Below, one piece after another: positions 48,270-58,914 of a stretch of DNA of 64,000 bases; positions within the stretch are counted from its first letter, which is position 1; every line of letters starts with the position of its first letter. Under the pieces are notes generated by a model. It was not told the DNA's origin. It worked only from the letters and a program-made list of their open reading frames with translations, and ran no database searches. A program made the position numbers and the translations under genes. The stretch is from Cognatiluteimonas lumbrici. Its GTDB lineage: Bacteria > Pseudomonadota > Gammaproteobacteria > Xanthomonadales > Xanthomonadaceae. The stretch lies in assembly GCF_006476065.1 (NCBI RefSeq), contig NZ_ML636798.1:1438207-1502206 (forward strand), read 5' to 3'.

Positions 48270-49115
48270 ATGCGCCTGAGCTCGCTGGACGCCGCCCTCC
48301 TCGACACCCGGCCGCTGCCATTCCTGGCGGCGCTACCGCGGCCCTTGCTGGACCTCGCGTACTTCACCGTGAAGGAAGCGCGTGCCTGCCTGTTCGCGGG
48401 CCTGTTCTTCGCCGCGATCTTCCTCGTGCCGCGCACCGGCGTGCTCGGGCTGCCGCGCTACGACGTGCTGCTCATCATCGCGATCGCGATCCAGGCGTGG
48501 ATGGTGCTGGCGAAGCTGGAGACGCTCGACGAGCTCAAGGCGATCTGTCTGTTCCACGTGGTCGGCTTCGCGCTCGAAGTGTTCAAGACCTCGCCGGCGA
48601 TCGGCTCGTGGTCGTACCCGGACTTCGCCTACACCAAGGTGCTTGGCGTGCCCTTGTTCTCGGGCTTCATGTACGCCGCGGTCGGCAGCTACATCATCCA
48701 GGCCTGGCGCCTGCTCGACGTGCGCATCCGCCACCACCCGCCGTACTGGCTGGCGACGCTGATCGCGCTCGCGATCTACGCCAACTTCTTCACCCACCAT
48801 TTCATCGGCGACTACCGCTGGTACATCGCCGCCTGCGCGCTGGGCGTGTACGCGCGCACCACGGTGGTGTTCCGGCCGCTGGACCGCGACCGGCGGATGC
48901 CGATGCTGCTGGCCTTCGTACTGATCGGCTTCTTCATCTGGCTGGCGGAGAACTTCAGCACCTTCTTCGGCGTCTGGCAGTACCCGGACCAGCTCGGCGC
49001 CTGGTCCACCGTGCACGTGGGCAAGTGGAGCTCGTGGTCGCTGCTGGTGGTGATGACCTTCACCATCGTCGCCCACCTCAAGCACATCAAGGAACGGATC
49101 CACGTCCCGGACTGA
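48270..49115 (+). CDS. DUF817 family integral membrane protein
   Basis: 281 residues with about eight helices. Conserved stretches are FTVKEARACLFAGLFFAAIF, FHVVGFALEVFKTS, IGSWSYPDFAYTKVLGVPLFSGFMYA, FFTHHFIGDYRWY and AENFSTFFGVWQYPDQ. Many aromatic and His residues lie in the membrane part. No function is known for the family. A TAGCAT hexamer five bases before ATG 48270 and the absence of a Shine-Dalgarno fit a leaderless start. Confidence 0.88.
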   Translation: MRLSSLDAALLDTRPLPFLAALPRPLLDLAYFTVKEARACLFAGLFFAAIFLVPRTGVLGLPRYDVLLIIAIAIQAWMVLAKLETLDELKAICLFHVVGFALEVFKTSPAIGSWSYPDFAYTKVLGVPLFSGFMYAAVGSYIIQAWRLLDVRIRHHPPYWLATLIALAIYANFFTHHFIGDYRWYIAACALGVYARTTVVFRPLDRDRRMPMLLAFVLIGFFIWLAENFSTFFGVWQYPDQLGAWSTVHVGKWSSWSLLVVMTFTIVAHLKHIKERIHVPD

Positions 49116-49201
49116 CGCGCGAGCGCCGGGCATGACCATCGTCAGGCTTGGCAGCGCCCGCGGCCCGGGCTAGCGTGCGGGGGTCCACGGGGAGACCGCC
49201 A

Positions 49202-50626
49202 ATGCACAAGCCTCTCGTCGCCGCGATCGCGGCGCTGCTACTCGCCGGCTGCGCCAGCACCGCCGCGCGTGACACGGCGCCGGCCGACGCCACCGCGTCG
49301 TCGGCCCGGTTCACCACCGACGCCTATCCGAGCACCTACGTGCGCGCGCCATCGCCGCCGGTGCTGGTCACCAACGCCACCGTGCTCACCGGCGACGGCG
49401 CCCGCCTCGACGGCGCCGACGTGCTGATGGCCGACGGCCGCATCGTCGCGGTCGGCCACGGCCTCGAGGCGCCCGAGGGCGCCACCCGCGTGGACGGCAC
49501 CGGCCAGTGGGTCACGCCCGGCATCATCGACGTGCACTCGCACCTCGGCGTCTACCCGAGCCCGGGCATGCGCGCGCACTCCGACGGCAACGAGGCCACC
49601 GCGCCGGTGACCGCCAACGTCTGGGCCGAGCATTCGGTGTGGCCGCAGGACCCCGGCTTCGACGCCGCGCGCGCCGGCGGCGTCACCTCGCTGCAGATCC
49701 TGCCCGGCTCGGCCAACCTGGTCGGCGGCCGCGGCGTCACCCTCAAGAACGTGCCCGCGACCACCTACCAGGGCATGAAGTTTCCCGGCGCGCCCTGGGG
49801 CATGAAGATGGCCTGCGGCGAGAACCCGAAGCGGGTCTACGGCGGCAAGGGCGGCCCCTCGACCCGCATGGGCAACGTCGCCGGCTACCGCGCCGCGTTC
49901 ATCGACGCCGCCGAGTACCGCGACAAGCGCAACAAGGTCGACGGCGCCGATTCCGACAACGACAAGGGCGGCAAGCGCGACCTGAAGCTGGAGACGCTGG
50001 CGGCGGCGCTCGAGGGCGAGATCCTCGTGCATATCCACTGCTACCGCGCCGACGAGATGGCGACCATGCTCGACCTGGCCGAGGAGTTCGGCTTCCACGT
50101 CGCCGCCTTCCACCACGGCGTCGAGGCCTACAAGGTCGCCGACCGCCTGGCCGCGGCCGGCACCTGCGGCGCGCTGTGGGCCGACTGGTGGGGCTTCAAG
50201 ATGGAGGCCTACGACGGCATCCAGGAGAACATCGCGATCGTCGATGCCGCACCCGGCGGCTGCGCGATCGTGCACTCGGATTCGGAGGAAGGCATCCAGC
50301 GCCTCAACCAGGAGGCGGCCAAGGTGATGGCGCACGCGCGCCAGGCCGGCATGGACATCGCGCCCGAGCACGCGATCCGGTGGATCACGCAGAACCCGGC
50401 GAAGTCCATGGGCATCCTCGACCAGACCGGCACCCTGGAGGCCGGCAAGATGGCCGACGTGGTGCTGTGGGACCGCAACCCGTTCAGCGTGTACGCGCAG
50501 GCGCAGAAGGTGTGGATCGACGGCGCGCTGCAGTACGACCGCAACGATCCGTCGCGACAGCACGAGTCCGACTTCATGCTTGGTCAAGGCGTGCTTGGCC
50601 ACCGCAATGCCGGAGGTGCCCGATGA
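49202..50626 (+). CDS. Exported amidohydrolase lipoprotein
   Basis: 474 residues. Lipobox LLAGCAST. The amidohydrolase metal motif is present: WVTPGIIDVHSHLG, then ILVHIHCYRADEM, FHVAAFHHGVEAY and a C-terminal SDSEEG and GTLEAGKMADVVLWD. Related to imidazolonepropionase/dipeptidase-like exported enzymes of xanthomonads; the substrate is probably a cyclic amide or dipeptide but is unproven. ATG 49202 follows GGGGAG. Its stop overlaps the start of a second, degenerate family member (ATGA). Confidence 0.88.
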   Translation: MHKPLVAAIAALLLAGCASTAARDTAPADATASSARFTTDAYPSTYVRAPSPPVLVTNATVLTGDGARLDGADVLMADGRIVAVGHGLEAPEGATRVDGTGQWVTPGIIDVHSHLGVYPSPGMRAHSDGNEATAPVTANVWAEHSVWPQDPGFDAARAGGVTSLQILPGSANLVGGRGVTLKNVPATTYQGMKFPGAPWGMKMACGENPKRVYGGKGGPSTRMGNVAGYRAAFIDAAEYRDKRNKVDGADSDNDKGGKRDLKLETLAAALEGEILVHIHCYRADEMATMLDLAEEFGFHVAAFHHGVEAYKVADRLAAAGTCGALWADWWGFKMEAYDGIQENIAIVDAAPGGCAIVHSDSEEGIQRLNQEAAKVMAHARQAGMDIAPEHAIRWITQNPAKSMGILDQTGTLEAGKMADVVLWDRNPFSVYAQAQKVWIDGALQYDRNDPSRQHESDFMLGQGVLGHRNAGGAR

Positions 50627-51876
50627 ACCGCTTCGCTCCGCGCTTCGCTGCGACCCTCGCTGCCGGACTCCTCGCCGTCGCCGGCAGCGCCGCCGCCCAG
50701 GATCTCCTGGTCCGCAACGCCACCGTGCACACCGCCACCGCGCAGGGCACCCTCGCGGGCGCCGACGTGCTGGTGCGGGACGGCCGCATCGCCGCGGTCG
50801 GCAAGGGCCTGGCCGCGGGCAACGCCACCGTGGTCGAGGCCAACGGCCGCGCGCTGACGCCGGCGCTGTTCGGCGGCATCACCGGCATCGGCATCGAGGA
50901 AGTCTCGGGCGAAGGCAGCACCGTGGACGCCTCGCTGGCGCTGGCGGCGCCGCCGGCGATGTCGGTGCGCCCCGAGTTCGACGTCACCCTCGCCTACAAC
51001 CCGGCCTCGTCGCTGGTGCCGGTGAACCGCGTCGAGGGCATCGGCTACACGCTGCTGCACGCCGGCGCCACCCGCGGCGGTTCGATCGTCGCCGGCCAGG
51101 GCGGCACCGTGCGCCTGGACGGCAGCCTCGACCCGGTCGGGCCGAAGGTGCTGTTCCTCGCCCTGGGCGCCGGCAACGCCGGCCTCACCGGCGACTCGCG
51201 CGCGGCGCAGTGGATGCTGCTCGACCAGCTCATCGACGAGGCCCGCGGTCGCATCGCCCCCGACTCGAACCACTCGCTGCTGACCCCCGCGGGACGCGCG
51301 ACCCTGAAGCGCTTCCTCGACGGCGACGGCCTGTGGATGGTGGAAGTCCAGCGCGCCGCCGACATCGTGCAGTTGCTGCGCTGGAGCAAGCGCCACGGCC
51401 TGCGCGTAGCGATCTCGGGCGGCGCCGAGGCCTGGGCGGTGGCGCCGCAGCTCGCCGCGGCGAAGGTGCCGGTGTTCGTGGATCCGCTGGCCAACCTGCC
51501 GGGCAACTTCGACACCCTCGGCGCGACCATGGAGAACGCCGCGCGCCTGCACGCCGCCGGCGTGCGCGTGGGCTTCAGCCAGTCGGGCGACGCCTCGCAC
51601 AACGCGCGCAAGGTGCGCCAGCTCGCCGGCAACGCGGTCGCCAACGGGCTGCCGTGGGAGGCGGGCCTGGCCGGGCTGACCACGGTGCCGGCGCAGGTGC
51701 TGGGCGTGGCCGGGCAGTTCGGCGGCATCGCCCCTGGCATGCGCGCCGACCTGGTGCTGTGGAACGGCGACCCGCTGGAGGTCAACGCCACCGCCGACCA
51801 GGTCTGGTTCGACGGTCGCGCAATCCCCATGCGCTCGCGCCAGACCGAACTCCGCGACCGCTACCTGGGGCGCTAG
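50623..51876 (+). CDS. Exported amidohydrolase-like protein lacking HxH
   Basis: 417 residues with a signal peptide (AAGLLAVAGSAAAQ). The frame of the amidohydrolase fold is kept (DLLVRNATVHTATAQGTL, GIAPGMRADLVLWNGDPLEV). The metal-binding segment, DVHSH in its upstream paralogue, reads ALFGGITGIG here, so the two first His ligands are gone. Either it binds no metal there or it is a non-catalytic partner of the upstream enzyme, to which it is coupled by ATGA. Its stop overlaps that of the convergent nucleosidase gene. Confidence 0.85.
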   Translation: MNRFAPRFAATLAAGLLAVAGSAAAQDLLVRNATVHTATAQGTLAGADVLVRDGRIAAVGKGLAAGNATVVEANGRALTPALFGGITGIGIEEVSGEGSTVDASLALAAPPAMSVRPEFDVTLAYNPASSLVPVNRVEGIGYTLLHAGATRGGSIVAGQGGTVRLDGSLDPVGPKVLFLALGAGNAGLTGDSRAAQWMLLDQLIDEARGRIAPDSNHSLLTPAGRATLKRFLDGDGLWMVEVQRAADIVQLLRWSKRHGLRVAISGGAEAWAVAPQLAAAKVPVFVDPLANLPGNFDTLGATMENAARLHAAGVRVGFSQSGDASHNARKVRQLAGNAVANGLPWEAGLAGLTTVPAQVLGVAGQFGGIAPGMRADLVLWNGDPLEVNATADQVWFDGRAIPMRSRQTELRDRYLGR

Positions 51877-52643
51877 AACCTGAGGTGCTTGACGGACTTG
51901 CCGTTGCGGCGGATCAGCCGCAGCGCTTCGATCCCCACCTGGATGTGCGATTCCACGAACGAGGCGCTGACCTTGGCGTCGGACGCCTCGGTCTTCACCC
52001 CCTCCGGCACCATCGGCTGGTCGCTGACCAGCAGCAGCGCACCGCAGGGGATGCGGTTGGCGAAGCCGGCGGCGAAGATCGTCGCCGTCTCCATGTCCAC
52101 CGCCATGCAGCGCATCACCCGCAGCCGCTCCTTGAACGCGTCGTCGTGTTCCCAGACGCGGCGGTTGGTGGTGTAGACGGTGCCGGTCCAGTAGTCGAGG
52201 CCGAGGTCGCGGACCATGGTCGAGACCGCGCGCTGCAGCGCGAACGCCGGTAGCGCCGGCACCTGCGGCGGCAGGTAGTCGTTGCTGGTGCCCTCGCCGC
52301 GGATCGCCGCGATCGGAAGGATCAGGTCGCCGAGCTGGTTCTTCTTCTTCAGCCCGCCGCACTTGCCCAGGAACAGCACCGCCTTCGGCTTGATGGCCGA
52401 CAGCAGGTCCATCATGGTCGCGGCGTTGGGGCTGCCCATGCCGAAGTTGATCATGGTGATGCCGTCGGCGGTGGCGCTTGGCATCGGCCGGTCCTCGCCC
52501 GTGATCCGGGCCCCGGTCAGGCGCGCGAAGTGGCCGAGGTAGCCGCCGAAATTCGTCAGCAATATGTAGTCGCCGAAGCCGTCCAGGGGCACCCCGGTGT
52601 AGCGCGGGAGCCAGTTGTCGACGATCTGTTCCTTGTCCTTCAT
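51873..52643 (-). CDS. AMP nucleosidase, short form
   Basis: 256 residues of the purine nucleoside phosphorylase/AMP nucleosidase superfamily: NFGGYLGHFARLTG, INFGMGSPNAATMMDLLSAI, FLGKCGGLKKKNQLGDLILP and the catalytic region AVDMETATIFAAGFAN with VSDQPM. E. coli Amn is nearly twice as long; this one lacks the N-terminal regulatory domain. It hydrolyses AMP to adenine and ribose-5-phosphate. Start ATG 52643. Confidence 0.87.
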   Translation of the reverse strand: MKDKEQIVDNWLPRYTGVPLDGFGDYILLTNFGGYLGHFARLTGARITGEDRPMPSATADGITMINFGMGSPNAATMMDLLSAIKPKAVLFLGKCGGLKKKNQLGDLILPIAAIRGEGTSNDYLPPQVPALPAFALQRAVSTMVRDLGLDYWTGTVYTTNRRVWEHDDAFKERLRVMRCMAVDMETATIFAAGFANRIPCGALLLVSDQPMVPEGVKTEASDAKVSASFVESHIQVGIEALRLIRRNGKSVKHLRF

Positions 52644-52738
52644 CGCGCCAGTTTCGGCCGGCGCCGGCCCGGCCGCAAGCCGGATGCAGCCTGGGCGGCT
52701 TTGGGGTAGCGTAGGACCCGCAAAACCAGGGGAAAAAC

Positions 52739-53680
52739 ATGCGTATCGGACTGGTGGTGGATTCGGCCTGCGACCTGCCGGCCGACTGGTTCCGCGAACA
52801 CGATGTGACGCTGTTGCCCGTCACCGTCGAGATCGGCGGCGACACCATGACCGACCTGCGCGACGAGCAGGACACCTTGCGCTTCCTGCATTCGCACATC
52901 GCCGAGGGCGGCGCCGACGCCGAGACCGCGCCGTTCACCGTCGAGCAGATCCAGGAACTGTTCCTCGGACGGCTGGTCAAGGACTACGACCACGTCTTCT
53001 GCCTGACCACCGCCAGGACCCGCAGCGCGATCCACGAGAACGCGACCAAGGCGAGCTTCGCGATCCTCAACGAGTACCGCCCGATCCGCGCCCGCGCCGG
53101 CTTCGACACGCCGTTCGCGCTGCGCGTGGTGGACAGCCAGAACGTGTTCGCCGGCCAGGGCGTGACCGCGGTCGAGGCGGTGCGCCTGATCGAGGCCGGC
53201 GAAGGCGCGGCCAAGATCCGCGCGCGCCTCGAGCACCTGGCGCTGCACACCCACGCGTACCTGGTGGCGCCGGACCTGCACTACCTGCGCGCGCGCACCC
53301 GCAAGCGCGGCGACCGCAGCGTCAGCCTGATCAGCGCGACCCTGGGCAGTGCGCTGGACATCAAGCCGATCCTGCACTGCAACCGCGGCGAGACCGGGCC
53401 GGTGGCCAAGGTCAAGGGACTGGAGGCCGCGGCGCAGCGGCTGTTCGCATTCGCCGCCGAGCGCGTGCGCCAGGGGCTGATGACGCCGACGATGTGCCTG
53501 AGCTACGGCGGCGACCTGACCGAGATGCGGCTGCTGCCGGGCTACGAGGACTTGCGCGGCGCCTGCCGCGACAACAACATCGAGTTCCACGAGACGGTGA
53601 TGGGCCTGACCGGCATGGTCAACGTCGGCAAGGGCGCGCTGTGCGTGGGCTTCGCGGCCGAAGCGCACGCATTCGCATGA
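52739..53680 (+). CDS. DegV family fatty-acid-binding protein
   Basis: 313 residues: IGLVVDSACDLPADWF, LLPVTVEIGG, VEQIQELFLGRLVKDYDHVFCLT, SQNVFAGQGVTAVEAVRLIEAG and the C-terminal HETVMGLTGMVNVGKGALCVGF. DegV/FakB proteins present fatty acids to FakA kinase in Gram-positives; in xanthomonads the partner is unknown. It is a full-length member. ATG 52739 follows AGGGG. Confidence 0.9.
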   Translation: MRIGLVVDSACDLPADWFREHDVTLLPVTVEIGGDTMTDLRDEQDTLRFLHSHIAEGGADAETAPFTVEQIQELFLGRLVKDYDHVFCLTTARTRSAIHENATKASFAILNEYRPIRARAGFDTPFALRVVDSQNVFAGQGVTAVEAVRLIEAGEGAAKIRARLEHLALHTHAYLVAPDLHYLRARTRKRGDRSVSLISATLGSALDIKPILHCNRGETGPVAKVKGLEAAAQRLFAFAAERVRQGLMTPTMCLSYGGDLTEMRLLPGYEDLRGACRDNNIEFHETVMGLTGMVNVGKGALCVGFAAEAHAFA

Positions 53681-53696
53681 ACTTGGGGAAATGGCA

Positions 53697-54086
53697 ATGG
53701 AACTGAACTGGTTGGCGGTGGTGGCGGCCGCGGTGTCGGCGTTCGTGCTCGGCGGCGTCTGGTACGGGCCGCTGTTCCTCAAGGCCTGGTCGCGCGAGAC
53801 CGGGATCCCGGTGGACGCGAACAAGCGGCACCCGGCGCAGGTGTTCGGCACCGCCTTCGTCGCCGCGCTGGTTTCGGCCGCGGTGTTCGCCTGGTGGCTG
53901 GGGCCGGAGCCCGAACTGCAGGCGGCCGCGTGCAAGGGCCTGGCCGCGGGCCTCGGCATCGCCGCCATGAGCTTCGCGATCAACTACAGCTTCGCCGGCC
54001 GCAGCTTCAGGCTGTGGCTGATCGACGGCGGTTATCACACGCTGCAGTTCGTGCTCTACGGCATCATCCTGGGTCTCTGGCACTGA
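53697..54086 (+). CDS. DUF1761 family membrane protein
   Basis: 129 residues with four helices. MELNWLAVVAAAVSAFVLGGVWYGPLFLKAW is the hallmark of DUF1761, followed by VFGTAFVAALVSAAVFAWWL and YHTLQFVLYGIILGLWH. I prefer ATG 53697, eight bases after GGGG, to the in-frame ATG at 53691. It lies 16 bases after degV and probably on the same transcript. Function unknown. Confidence 0.85.
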   Translation: MELNWLAVVAAAVSAFVLGGVWYGPLFLKAWSRETGIPVDANKRHPAQVFGTAFVAALVSAAVFAWWLGPEPELQAAACKGLAAGLGIAAMSFAINYSFAGRSFRLWLIDGGYHTLQFVLYGIILGLWH

Positions 54087-54099
54087 TCGAAGGAGACCC

Positions 54100-54444
54100 A
54101 TGGCGATCCGTTACCACATCGCGCTGCCCGACCCGGAGAAGGCCCGCGGCAGCGACCCTGCTTATGCCTTCCGCAGCCACGGGGCGCAGGGACTGGCACA
54201 GGAACTGCAGGACGCGCTGCGCGGCGACAGCCTGTTCGAGCGTTGGCGCGACGCGCAGGAGGATCCGGACGAGGTCGATCCGGCGCTCGGCGCCACCGAC
54301 CCCGGCGCCACCGTGGAGGGCGCGCAGCACGACCTGCACATCGACCTCGTGGCGGTGACCTCGATCCCGGGCAGCGTGCTCCGCCACCGCCTGCGCCTGC
54401 TGGCCGGCAACGGCTGGGAACTGCGCGACGTTTCCAACGCCTGA
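54100..54444 (+). CDS. Protein of unknown function
   Basis: 114 residues opening MAIRYHIALPDPEKARGSDPAYAF. A helical middle (GLAQELQDALRGDSLFERW) and an Asp-rich acidic loop precede a beta-strand segment (HDLHIDLVAVTSIPGSVLRHRL). The pattern is compact and globular, but I know no family. It follows DUF1761 at 13 bases with an AAGGAG site, so it is probably co-transcribed. A REP element follows seven bases after the stop. Confidence 0.7.
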   Translation: MAIRYHIALPDPEKARGSDPAYAFRSHGAQGLAQELQDALRGDSLFERWRDAQEDPDEVDPALGATDPGATVEGAQHDLHIDLVAVTSIPGSVLRHRLRLLAGNGWELRDVSNA

Positions 54445-54450
54445 CCAACC

Positions 54451-54478
54451 CTGTAGGAGCGGCGCTGGCGCCGCGACC
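54451..54478 (+). repeat. GTAG-headed REP element
   Basis: CTGTAGGAGCGGCGCTGGCG and on: same head and palindrome as the copies at 40119, 55149, 55210 and 62922. It lies wholly in the 38-base gap before the Dph6-like gene. Confidence 0.8.
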
Positions 54479-54482
54479 AGCC

Positions 54483-55154
54483 ATGACCCCGATCCTCCTC
54501 TCCTGGAGCGGCGGCAAGGACGCCGCCTGGACCCTGCACGTGCTGCGCGAGCAGGGCGAGGTCGAGGTGGTCGGCCTGCTGACCACCATCACCGAGGGCC
54601 ACGAACGCATCTCGATGCAGGGCATCGCCCTGGACGTGCTGGCGGCGCAGTCGCGCGCGACCGGGCTGCCGGTGATCGAGGCGCGCATGCCGCTGCGGGC
54701 CAGCGACACCGCCTACTCGAGCGCCTTCGCCGGCGCGCTGGCGCGGGCCCGGATGCGCTGGCCCGGGATCCGCCACATCGCTTTCGGCGACCTCGCGCTC
54801 GAGGACATCCGCCTGTGGCGCGCCGCGTTGTGCGCGCGCCTCGGCTGGACCCCGATGTTCCCGCTGTTCGGCAACGACACCGCGGCGGTGGCACGGGAAA
54901 TGATCGCCGGGGGGCTGCGCGCCTCGTTGTGCTGCGTGGACACCACCCGGCTCGACGCCCGCTTCGCCGGGCGCGACTTCGACGAAGCGCTGCTGCGGGA
55001 GTTGCCCGCGGGCGTCGACCCCTGCGGCGAGAACGGCGAGTTCCACACCTGCGCCTGGGACGGCCCGATGTTCGCCGAACCACTCGCCCTGCGCCGCGGG
55101 GAGGACGTCCTCCGCGACGAGCGCTTCCTCTATACCGACTACTGCCTCCTGTAG
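54483..55154 (+). CDS. Dph6-like ATP-pyrophosphatase
   Basis: 223 residues with the PP-loop LLSWSGGKDAAWTLHVL, then the MLT-type GLLTTITEGHERISMQGI, RHIAFGDLALEDIRLWR and CGENGEFHTCAWDGPMF. These are the marks of the diphthine-ammonia-ligase-like family. Bacteria have no diphthamide, so the bacterial amidation substrate is unknown. Start ATG 54483, four bases after a REP element. The stop TAG (55152-55154) is part of the next REP. Confidence 0.85.
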   Translation: MTPILLSWSGGKDAAWTLHVLREQGEVEVVGLLTTITEGHERISMQGIALDVLAAQSRATGLPVIEARMPLRASDTAYSSAFAGALARARMRWPGIRHIAFGDLALEDIRLWRAALCARLGWTPMFPLFGNDTAAVAREMIAGGLRASLCCVDTTRLDARFAGRDFDEALLRELPAGVDPCGENGEFHTCAWDGPMFAEPLALRRGEDVLRDERFLYTDYCLL

Positions 55155-55236
55155 GAGCGGCGCTGGCGCCGCGACAGTGGGAGCCGCCATGGCGGCGAGC
55201 CTCTACCCGGTCGCGGCGCGAGCGCCGCTCCTACAG
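55149..55236. repeat. Inverted pair of GTAG-headed REP elements
   Basis: A plus copy (55149-55175) and a minus copy (55210-55236) face each other across 34 bases that contain GCCGCCATGGCGGC. They separate convergent genes, and each supplies the TAG stop of its neighbour: the Dph6-like gene at 55152-55154 and fghA at 55233-55231. Confidence 0.85.
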
Positions 55237-56058
55237 GTGCTTCGCGTGCCAGGCGATGTGCTCGCCGATGAAGCTCGAGATGAAGTAGTAGCTGTGGTCG
55301 TAGCCGGGCTGCATGCGCAGGGTCAGCGGATGGCCGGCGGCTTCGCAGGCCTCGCGCAGCAGCTCGGGCCGCAGTTCGCGCTCGAGGAACTCGTCGTCCG
55401 CGCCTTGGTCCACCAGCAGCGGTAGGCGCTCTTGCGCGCCGGCGATGAGCTCGGTCGCGTCCCACTGCTTCCAGGCCTCGCGGTCCTCGCCCAGGTAGGC
55501 GCCGAAGGCCTTCTCGCCCCAGGGCACCCGGCTCGGCGCGACGATCGGCGAGAACGCCGACACGCTGCGGTAGCGGCCCGGGTTCCTGAGCGCGATGGTG
55601 AGCGCGCCGTGGCCGCCCATCGAGTGGCCGCTGATGGTGCGCACGTCGCTCGCCGCCGGGTCGGATTCGACCCAGGCCGGCAGCTCCTCGACGATGTAGT
55701 CATGCATCCGGTAGTGCCGGTTCCACGGCGCCTGCGTGGCGTTGACGTAGAAGCCCGCGCCCTTGCCGAGGTCGTAGCCGTCGGCGTCGGGGACGTCGTC
55801 GCCGCGCGGGCTGGTGTCGGGCGCCACCAGGATGATCCCGTGCTCGGCGGCATAGCGCTGCGCGCCGGCCTTGGTGATGAAGTTCTGCTCGGTGCAGGTC
55901 AGGCCGCTCAGCCAGTACAGCACCGGGCACTTGCCCTGTTCCGCCTGCGGCGGGAAGTACACGCCCACGGTCATGTCGCAGCCGAGGACCTCGGAGCGGT
56001 GGCGGTAGACGTCCTGCCAGCCGCCGAAGCAGGCGTGGCGTTCGATGCGCTCGGTCAT
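55231..56058 (-). CDS. fghA: S-formylglutathione hydrolase
   Basis: 275 residues. Catalytic Ser in [13 protein letters not shown], oxyanion loop [11 protein letters not shown], Asp in [11 protein letters not shown] and His in [10 protein letters not shown]: a complete esterase-D type enzyme. It hydrolyses S-formylglutathione to formate and GSH, the second step of formaldehyde detoxification. ATG 56058 is 12 bases after the frmA stop, in the operon frmR-frmA-fghA. Its TAG stop lies in a REP. Confidence 0.96.
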   Translation of the reverse strand: MTERIERHACFGGWQDVYRHRSEVLGCDMTVGVYFPPQAEQGKCPVLYWLSGLTCTEQNFITKAGAQRYAAEHGIILVAPDTSPRGDDVPDADGYDLGKGAGFYVNATQAPWNRHYRMHDYIVEELPAWVESDPAASDVRTISGHSMGGHGALTIALRNPGRYRSVSAFSPIVAPSRVPWGEKAFGAYLGEDREAWKQWDATELIAGAQERLPLLVDQGADDEFLERELRPELLREACEAAGHPLTLRMQPGYDHSYYFISSFIGEHIAWHAKHL

Positions 56059-56069
56059 GCCGGCCTCCT

Positions 56070-57483
<1,414 letters not shown>

Positions 57484-57498
57484 ACACCAATCCTCTGA

Positions 57499-57517
57499 TA
57501 GTGGGGGGTAGTATACT
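57499..57517. promoter_or_regulatory. FrmR-type G-tract operator
   Basis: TAGT-GGGGGG-TAGTA (57499-57513) running into AGTATACT (57510-57517). It matches the G-tract flanked by AT-rich inverted arms bound by RcnR/FrmR proteins. TATACT within it could be the -10 on the minus strand, so bound repressor would occlude the promoter. Confidence 0.7.
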
Positions 57518-57627
57518 GCACCCGGCAGGCGGAAGGCAGACGCTCTTGCATCCGGCAAATGGACGGAGTAGAAATAGGCAACTGGACGCTGGCGTAATAG
57601 GCAATTGGACGAAAACCTGACAGGTAA

Positions 57628-58893
57628 ATGGCCGAAACCACGCCCGTAGATTCCCCCTTGTACCCGCGGCTCCTGGCCGGCGCGCTGCGCACCGCCCTGG
57701 GCGACACCCCCGTGGCCTGCCTGCTCGGCCCCCGACAGGTCGGCAAGACCACGTTGGCGCGGCAGCTCGAACCGGCCATGGGCTACGTCAGTCTCGATGA
57801 TGCGGCCACGGCAGCCTTCGCCGCGGACGATCCGGCCGGCTTCGTCGCGGCCCTGCCCGACCCGGTGATCCTCGACGAGGTGCAGCGCGCGCCGGAGCTG
57901 TTGCGTGCAATCAAGCTATCCGTCGACAACGACCGTCGCCCCGGCCGATTCCTGCTGACCGGCTCGGCCAACCTGCTGCTGCTGCCGCGACTGGGCGACT
58001 CCTTGGCGGGCCGCATGGAGATCATCGACCTGCACCCGCTCACCGCCGCCGAGCAGGCCGGGCAGCCCGGTGCCTTCCTGGCCCGGTTGCTGGACGGCGG
58101 CCTCAAGCCGGCCGTGGTCAACACCGCCCCACCCAAAGCCGGCAGCGACACCCTGGTCCGACACGTGCTGGCAGGTGGCTTTCCGGAAGCGGTTGCCCGC
58201 ACCCGGCCGCGGGCGCGCGCCTGGCACCGCAGCTACCTTCGGACCCTGATCGAACGCGACGTCCGCGACGTGGCCAACATCCGGGACCCGCAGGAGTTGA
58301 TGCGCCTGCTGGAGTTGATGGCCCTGCGCACCGGCCAGTTGCTCAACGTGTCCAGCCTGGCGAACGAGTTGGGCGTACGCCGGGAGACGGTCGACCACTA
58401 TCTCGCCGTATGCGAGCGCCTGTTCCTGCTGCGCCGGCTCCAGCCCTGGCACAGCAACCGCGCCAAGCGCCTGATCAAGACGCCCAAGGTCCACCTGGTC
58501 GACAGCGGCCTGTGCGCCACCCTTGCCGATCTGGAGGCCGCCGACGCCATCGGCCAACGCCAGCGTTTTGGCCACTTGCTGGAAACCTTCGTGGTCCAAC
58601 AGCTGGCTGCCCAGGCCGGCTGGACCGCGCCGGAGCTGAAACTGTGGCATTACCGCGACAAGGACCAGGTGGAAGTGGACCTGGTCATTACTCGCGGCCG
58701 CGAGGTGTGGGGTGTGGAAGTCAAGGCGGCCGCCACCGTCACCTCGCGCGACGGCACCGGCCTGCGCCGGCTGGCCGACCAATGTGGTGCCGACTTCAAG
58801 GGAGGCGCGCTGCTGTACACCGGAAGCAGCACCCTGCCCCTGGAAACCGGGAATTGCATGGCCGTGCCGATGGCGCGGCTATGGGACATGTGA
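57628..58893 (+). CDS. AAA ATPase with DUF4143 and nuclease-like C-terminus
   Basis: 421 residues. Walker A LLGPRQVGKTTLARQL, Walker B PVILDEVQRAPELL and sensor FLLTGSANLLLL form the ATPase. DUF4143 follows: YLRTLIERDVRDVANI, a winged helix ANELGVRRETVDHYLAVCERLFLLRRL and, at the end, EVDLVITRGREVWGVEVKA, a PD-(D/E)xK-like fold. Such proteins are very common, often horizontally moved, and of unknown physiological role; some are thought to act in defence. ATG 57628 follows AGGT. It is convergent with ppc. Confidence 0.9.
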   Translation: MAETTPVDSPLYPRLLAGALRTALGDTPVACLLGPRQVGKTTLARQLEPAMGYVSLDDAATAAFAADDPAGFVAALPDPVILDEVQRAPELLRAIKLSVDNDRRPGRFLLTGSANLLLLPRLGDSLAGRMEIIDLHPLTAAEQAGQPGAFLARLLDGGLKPAVVNTAPPKAGSDTLVRHVLAGGFPEAVARTRPRARAWHRSYLRTLIERDVRDVANIRDPQELMRLLELMALRTGQLLNVSSLANELGVRRETVDHYLAVCERLFLLRRLQPWHSNRAKRLIKTPKVHLVDSGLCATLADLEAADAIGQRQRFGHLLETFVVQQLAAQAGWTAPELKLWHYRDKDQVEVDLVITRGREVWGVEVKAAATVTSRDGTGLRRLADQCGADFKGGALLYTGSSTLPLETGNCMAVPMARLWDM

Positions 58894-58914
58894 CGTACAC
58901 CGCGACAGTCCGGC

